Below, one piece after another: positions 14,092-17,015 of a stretch of DNA of 17,015 nt. Location: the NCBI GenBank assembly GCA_964432985.1, contig CAYSPT010000091.1:1-17015 (forward strand). The letters are read 5' to 3'. The translations under genes were made by a program, and so were the position numbers. The DNA is from CAYSPT01 sp964432985. Its GTDB lineage: Bacteria; Muiribacteriota; CAYSPT01. The first letter of the stretch is position 1, and the number at the start of each line of letters is the position of its first letter. The notes below the pieces were generated by a model. That model was not told where the DNA came from. It did not search any database and saw only the letters and a program-made list of their open reading frames with translations.

Positions 14092-14661
14092 ATGAGACTA
14101 ATAACCTACAGGTACTTTTATAAAATTTTTCAGGTGGTTTGCGTGATAGCTATGCTTATATGGCTGCCGGTTCGGGCGGTGTGCCAGGGAGATACTTCTG
14201 GTACCGGTAGCGTCCCGCCGGGATTTAAAAAGATCACTCCTTCTGATGAAGCCGTTTCCGTACCTGATCTCATCCCCGAAAAAGCCCCTCCTGTTCCGGG
14301 AATACCTGATGTTCGCAAGGAAATGAGACGGAGAATTGAACAACGGCTGGATGCAATCAAGAAAAAAGTATCTACCGACAGGTTCCGTCCTCCTCAGTGG
14401 CAAGAAATTACAGCGACGGTACCCGATCTGGCAGTCCCCCGGTATCAGCGTAAAGGATTCCGAATGCCCGAGAAAAAAACCGGCAGCAGCATGATTCTCT
14501 GGGATACCGTACCGCCGGCAGTGAAGAAACTGTTTTCTCCGGCTGTCGCTGGTTTTACGATGTCGGACCCTGTACTGAACAGACTGCTGCAGCCCGTTAC
14601 AATCAATCTTTGGGCCGGAAACGACTCCATGCCCCGATCGTTTTACTTTCCCGGAAATTGA
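14092..14661 (+). CDS. Unrecognised exported or membrane-anchored protein
   Basis: 189 aa with no family recognised. A basic, aromatic N-terminus and hydrophobic helix (about 11-30, IFQVVCVIAMLIWLPV) look like a Sec signal or anchor; a possible cleavage follows AVCQ. The Cys there is not in a proper lipobox. A Pro-rich segment (PDLIPEKAPPVPGIPDV) follows, then a basic helix (EMRRRIEQRLDAIKKKV) and a C-terminal half with several aromatic and Pro residues, ending FYFPGN. An excellent AGGAGGT 7 bp upstream fixes the ATG. It lies 34 bp after the HEAT/TPR gene and 4 bp before the phosphoesterase gene, so it probably works with them in the envelope. Confidence 0.85.
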   Translation: MRLITYRYFYKIFQVVCVIAMLIWLPVRAVCQGDTSGTGSVPPGFKKITPSDEAVSVPDLIPEKAPPVPGIPDVRKEMRRRIEQRLDAIKKKVSTDRFRPPQWQEITATVPDLAVPRYQRKGFRMPEKKTGSSMILWDTVPPAVKKLFSPAVAGFTMSDPVLNRLLQPVTINLWAGNDSMPRSFYFPGN

Positions 14662-14665
14662 CCTG

Positions 14666-15652
14666 GTGGTGAGCATTCTTGACACCAATTTCGATCCCAG
14701 GGAATTTATAACCATTTGTTGTACTCTGACAGGTTTTATCTGCTTATTTTACCTTGATGGACGTTTCATCGTATCCTCGCTTAAAGCACGTATCAAGAAA
14801 CAGACCAGAAAACTCAAATCAGCCGATACAGCTCTGGCAGTAGTTAATTTCGCCGTGGCCGCCTGTACGTTGTATGGTGCTTATGTAGAGCCGATGTGGT
14901 ACGAAGTTACAACTACCCATCATCCTATCCCGGAAATCCACTATTCTCAAGGCGTATCTCAAATCGCAATCAATATCCTGCATTTAACTGATTTACATCT
15001 GGAACCTCCCTTTGAACGGGGAGAAAAGGTCCTTTCGCTCCTGGGTAAAACAACGTTCGATCTGGTGGTGTTGACCGGTGATTACCTGAACAGTGAGTCA
15101 TCGCGGGATTATTTTAAGCAGTTTCTCCGCACCGTGGCCAGGATGGGACCCGCGTATGCCATTGCAGGTAATTTTGTGTATTTTCACGATTCGCGCCCGG
15201 AGTTTGAAAACACCGGGGTAACGTTGCTGGAAAATAGCAGTCTGCAACTGGAGATAAAAGGGATTCCGATAGAAATCATGGGAGTTTCGTGGGGAGATAT
15301 TGCGGATTTCAAAAGGCTGGCGGCCGGACGCGATCCAGGACGGTACAGTATATTGCTCTACCACTCTCCGGATCTCATGCCGGAAGCCGTTCAGGCAGGT
15401 ATCGACCTCTATCTGTCAGGTCACACACACGGCGGGCAGGTGCGGCTTCCGTGGTACGGCGCGCTGGTAACGCTGTCGAAATACGGGAAGAAATATGAAG
15501 CGGGATTGTACCGGGAAGGTAAAACCCGGTTATATGTTGCCCGGGGAACCGGGCTTGAGGGATGGTTTGCTCCGCGAGTGCGTTTTCTCTGTCGCCCAGA
15601 GATAGCTGTTCACCGGCTGGGCGGATCAGATTGCCATTTCCAGGTGGATTAA
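14666..15652 (+). CDS. Membrane calcineurin-like metallophosphoesterase with altered GNH motif
   Basis: 328 aa. Two hydrophobic helices (about 15-39 and 56-74) anchor a YkuE/YaeI-like phosphoesterase domain. Motifs present: D109-L-H111 (TDLHLE), G138-D139 (TGDYLN), H233 (LYHSPDL) and GHTHGGQ with H253 and H255. The third motif, normally GNH-D/E, reads G168-N-F170 (AGNFVYFHD), so the His that assists catalysis is lost while the metal-binding Asn remains. A distant HD (174-175) might compensate. Relatives cleave phosphodiesters or pyrophosphates such as UDP-diacylglucosamine or phospholipids; the substrate here is unknown. The start is one of two consecutive GTG codons (14666 or 14669) with a weak ribosome binding site, suggesting coupling to the gene 4 bp upstream. 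Its last 27 bp overlap a convergent small ORF. Confidence 0.92.
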   Translation: MVSILDTNFDPREFITICCTLTGFICLFYLDGRFIVSSLKARIKKQTRKLKSADTALAVVNFAVAACTLYGAYVEPMWYEVTTTHHPIPEIHYSQGVSQIAINILHLTDLHLEPPFERGEKVLSLLGKTTFDLVVLTGDYLNSESSRDYFKQFLRTVARMGPAYAIAGNFVYFHDSRPEFENTGVTLLENSSLQLEIKGIPIEIMGVSWGDIADFKRLAAGRDPGRYSILLYHSPDLMPEAVQAGIDLYLSGHTHGGQVRLPWYGALVTLSKYGKKYEAGLYREGKTRLYVARGTGLEGWFAPRVRFLCRPEIAVHRLGGSDCHFQVD

Positions 15653-15733
15653 CACGCACAGGGAGGCTGTGATAGCCAAAAGCAGGAGATCGTAGAGAAA
15701 TGGAACCTTCTTTTTGCGGCGAAATTTGGACAC
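15626..15733 (-). CDS. Small single-pass membrane peptide (35 codons)
   Basis: Reads (GTG start) MSKFRRKKKVPFLYDLLLLA, continuing ITASLCVLIHLEMAI. Six basic residues in the first nine are followed by a hydrophobic helix of about 20 residues, the standard layout of a small inner-membrane protein with its N-terminus in the cytoplasm. A purine-rich GAGGAAGGAAAG lies just upstream of the GTG. It is 34 bp after the 48-codon ORF and overlaps the end of the convergent phosphoesterase gene by 27 bp. No family recognised. Confidence 0.55.
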   Translation of the reverse strand: MSKFRRKKKVPFLYDLLLLAITASLCVLIHLEMAI

Positions 15734-15767
15734 TGTTATCTTTCCTTCCTCGTGATTCTGTTTATTT

Positions 15768-15914
15768 CTAGTTGTTCGGCTTGAAGCTGTAGTATGTGTC
15801 ATAATCAGGATCGGTAGGAATCAAATTGAGCAGATCTTCCAATTCTCTTTGCGAACTTTCTGGAGTAATACCGTCGAATAACCGATCACTGAGATCATCA
15901 CTTATACTGCGCAT
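15768..15914 (-). CDS. Small acidic protein (48 codons)
   Basis: Reads MRSISDDLSDRLFDGITPES and ends DPDYDTYYSFKPNN. It is rich in Asp and Glu, with an amphipathic-looking middle (RELEDLLNLI). The ATG at 15914 is chosen because GGGGGGTGA lies 5 bp upstream; the frame remains open to a TTG at 15959. It overlaps the 36-codon ORF by 17 bp in another frame and precedes the 35-codon membrane peptide. No family recognised. Confidence 0.58.
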   Translation of the reverse strand: MRSISDDLSDRLFDGITPESSQRELEDLLNLIPTDPDYDTYYSFKPNN

Positions 15915-16008
15915 TGCATTCACCCCCCTGGGAATCTGACTCTCCAAACAACATGTCAAGCCAGTTCTGAAAGTACGGATACAAAAAACTCATTATCATC
16001 TGAAACAT
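15898..16008 (-). CDS. Small hydrophobic ORF (36 codons)
   Basis: Reads MFQMIMSFLYPYFQNWLDML and ends NAQYK. The hydrophobic, aromatic N-terminal half could be a short membrane or amphipathic helix; the C-terminal half is polar. AGGAG lies exactly 7 bp before the ATG. A competing 32-codon ORF in another frame (15956-16054, starting MLANNERRKTLEEIKHVSDD) has a very protein-like, charged composition but only a weak ribosome binding site; its LEEI codons create the AGGAG. At least one of the two is probably real. Confidence 0.45.
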   Translation of the reverse strand: MFQMIMSFLYPYFQNWLDMLFGESDSQGGECNAQYK

Positions 16009-16113
16009 GCTTTATCTCCTCCAACGTTTTCCGTCTTTCATTATTTGCCAGCATTATTTACCAGAATAGGTATCGGCAACTTGATATCGTGACTTTAGCG
16101 GTTAAGGTGGGAG

Positions 16114-16148
16114 TAAAAAAAAAGGTGGCCATGGTAATGACCACCTTT
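16114..16148 (-). terminator. Intrinsic terminator of the MerR-like gene
   Basis: An 8-bp stem (AAAGGTGG, 16121-16128, with CCACCTTT, 16141-16148), one mismatch, then CAT/ATG around a 4-nt loop. On the minus strand a run of nine T follows. It lies 74 bp after the MerR-like stop and separates that gene from the small ORFs. Confidence 0.85.
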
Positions 16149-16222
16149 ACATATGTAGCTGTGTTGGGTAATCCAGGATTTTCGGGGCCTGGAGGAAAGT
16201 CAATGTTGAATGAAAACCAGTG

Positions 16223-16549
16223 TCAGTTCAGTACTGGTATGGGCAGTTCTTCCCCAAACAGATTTCTAAACTGTCTCCAGAGAGACTCGGAATTGGTGGA
16301 GGTGGACCTGGTTCTGATGATACGGAGTTTTCTCTTCGCACCATCGATGGTGTACTTCTCTACCTTGAGCAGGTAACGGATCATGAACAGGACATTCAAA
16401 TCGTCCCGATCATACCGTCGCTGATTGCCTGAAGTCTTGCGCGGCTTGAAAAAACCACTGAACATACGTTCCCAATACCTGAGTGTGGGGGCACTGATTC
16501 CGGAAATGGCACTTGCTTCAGAAATGGTGTATAGCTTCCCTGCAGACAT
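16223..16549 (-). CDS. MerR-like transcriptional regulator
   Basis: 108 aa. The N-terminal winged helix-turn-helix is clear: KLYTISEASAISGISAPTLR, then YWER and the wing GNQRRYDRDDLNVLFMIRYL, followed by YTIDGAKRKL, where MerR proteins begin the dimerisation helix. The rest is short and basic to polar (SLWRQFRNLFGEELP), with no effector-binding domain and no conserved Cys, so a ligand cannot be named. Short stand-alone MerR proteins of this kind are common near genes of unknown function. The ATG at 16549 is favoured over a GTG three codons earlier because AAGGAGGT lies 7 bp before it and would overlap the GTG. A dedicated terminator follows. Confidence 0.93.
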   Translation of the reverse strand: MSAGKLYTISEASAISGISAPTLRYWERMFSGFFKPRKTSGNQRRYDRDDLNVLFMIRYLLKVEKYTIDGAKRKLRIIRTRSTSTNSESLWRQFRNLFGEELPIPVLN

Positions 16550-16808
16550 TTTCTGCACCTCCTTGTAGATTTGCCACGCTCCAGGCTGAAGGATGTCGTC
16601 CTCTCAGGGGGCACGACGCAAACAACCCATCGCCACGGTTCCGACGACGGGTTGATAAAATTCAAGGTTGCTCGTACCCATCCCTGGTCCGACTTCCGTT
16701 GGCGTCCATGCCGTTGCGGATTCATCCGGCCTGTTTTAAAAGAGCGTGTTAATTACAACTTTCACAAATAGTATCGTCAGAAAGCTGAAGTTACATTAGA
16801 AGTTTTTG
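16550..16808 (-). promoter_or_regulatory. Upstream region of the MerR-like gene with RNA-like hairpins
   Basis: No convincing ORF lies here. On the minus strand it can form a 10-bp stem with a 12-nt loop (16645-16654 with 16623-16632, one G-U) and a second hairpin nearer the start codon (16595-16601 with 16610-16617, one bulge). A GCAACC (16671-16666) could pair instead with GGTTGT (16627-16622) and compete with the first stem. I could not match it to a known riboswitch, and no convincing promoter is visible. Confidence 0.35.
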
Positions 16809-16832
16809 AAAAAAAAAGTTCAGAGCCCTGAA
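16809..16832 (-). terminator. Weak intrinsic terminator candidate
   Basis: The minus strand has TTCAG-ggct-CTGAA (16832-16819) followed by one C and nine T. The stem is only 5 bp, but the T-run is long. It would end a minus-strand transcript entering from the right edge. Confidence 0.4.
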
Positions 16833-16866
16833 ATATGCGGTGGTTGCACCATGTGGTGTGAACAGG

Positions 16867-17015
16867 TCATACATAATGTATGGATAAAACTTTTACCAGA
16901 GAAGGCATTGATGAGCAAGTGCTTTGCGTAGCGAATAACCAGTCGAGGGGCGAACAACCAACCGTAGGAATGATAGTAATTTTACCATTCTCAAACCGAA
17001 GCATTTGCACTGGAT
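16867..17015 (-). CDS. Possible 3' end (or short whole) of a minus-strand ORF at the right edge
   Basis: The frame is open from the right edge for 48 codons and includes VQMLRFENGKITIIPTVG, ending LSIHYV before a TGA. The stop lies within a palindrome (CATACAT-a-ATGTATG, 16868-16882), and the weak terminator candidate follows 34 bp later. No family recognised and no ribosome binding site is seen for the internal ATG. It could be the C-terminus of a gene lying mostly outside, or chance. Confidence 0.25.
   Translation of the reverse strand, partial: PVQMLRFENGKITIIPTVGCSPLDWLFATQSTCSSMPSLVKVLSIHYV

Noticed and set aside
16559..16770. Cobalamin or SAM-I riboswitch upstream of the MerR-like gene
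   Set aside because: A stretch on the minus strand around 16739-16715 (GGCCGGATGAATCCGCAACG) faintly recalls both classes, but the conserved boxes and pairing order of either are absent.
16868..16882. CATACAT-a-ATGTATG palindrome as a terminator or operator
   Set aside because: It is AT-rich, without a T-run, and overlaps the end of the possible right-edge ORF. Nothing else supports a function.

Overview
The window is bacterial chromosome of moderate GC content, with clear sigma70-type promoters, good Shine-Dalgarno sites and a complete transfer-messenger RNA gene. I see no tRNA, rRNA, CRISPR array or recognisable transposase. The proteins I recognise (RNase HI, M48 peptidase, YbjQ-family proteins, MerR-like regulator, calcineurin-like phosphoesterase) are too widespread to name a phylum. 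The large HEAT/TPR/glucodextranase-C protein and the number of unrecognised proteins point to a poorly characterised, possibly uncultivated lineage; this is a weak inference.

Layout. Bases 1-1738 (+) hold the 3' part of a polytopic membrane protein resembling GT-C glycosyltransferases, open at the left edge. It converges on rnhA (RNase HI, minus), which is preceded by a coupled 54-codon ORF. A sigma70-type promoter at 2505-2534 then drives two YbjQ-family paralogs and a membrane-anchored M48 peptidase (2570-4494, +). A 191-bp imperfectly palindromic element (2900-3090) sits between the two paralogs. A 1000-codon minus-strand gene (4495-7497) abuts the peptidase stop codon to stop codon. It encodes an unrecognised protein with a coiled coil, a long Pro-rich region carrying a repeated LDY-like motif, one membrane segment and a basic C-terminus.

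The ssrA (tmRNA) gene follows at 7721-8072 (minus), with its own terminator, tag reading frame (ADQELALAA) and promoter. Divergent from it, a strong promoter at 8243-8271 starts a four-gene plus-strand operon (8332-15652). The first gene encodes a 719-aa protein that looks like an inactivated replication protein: a CHC2-type zinc finger, an AEP-primase-like domain and a DnaB-like RecA domain, each with key residues changed. The second, overlapping by 4 bp, encodes a 1189-aa HEAT - membrane helix - TPR - glucodextranase-C-like protein. The third is an unrecognised secreted or membrane-anchored protein. The fourth is a membrane metallophosphoesterase whose GNH motif reads GNF. The tight packing suggests one functional unit, possibly a membrane-anchored assembly with a cytoplasmic nucleic-acid-binding-like component. 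This is the best candidate here for an undescribed system.

The right part is minus-strand. A run of very small ORFs (36, 48 and 35 codons, two with clear ribosome binding sites and the last a single-pass membrane peptide) lies at 15626-16008. Next comes a MerR-like regulator with a terminator and a structured upstream region. At the right edge is the end of a possible ORF with a weak terminator.
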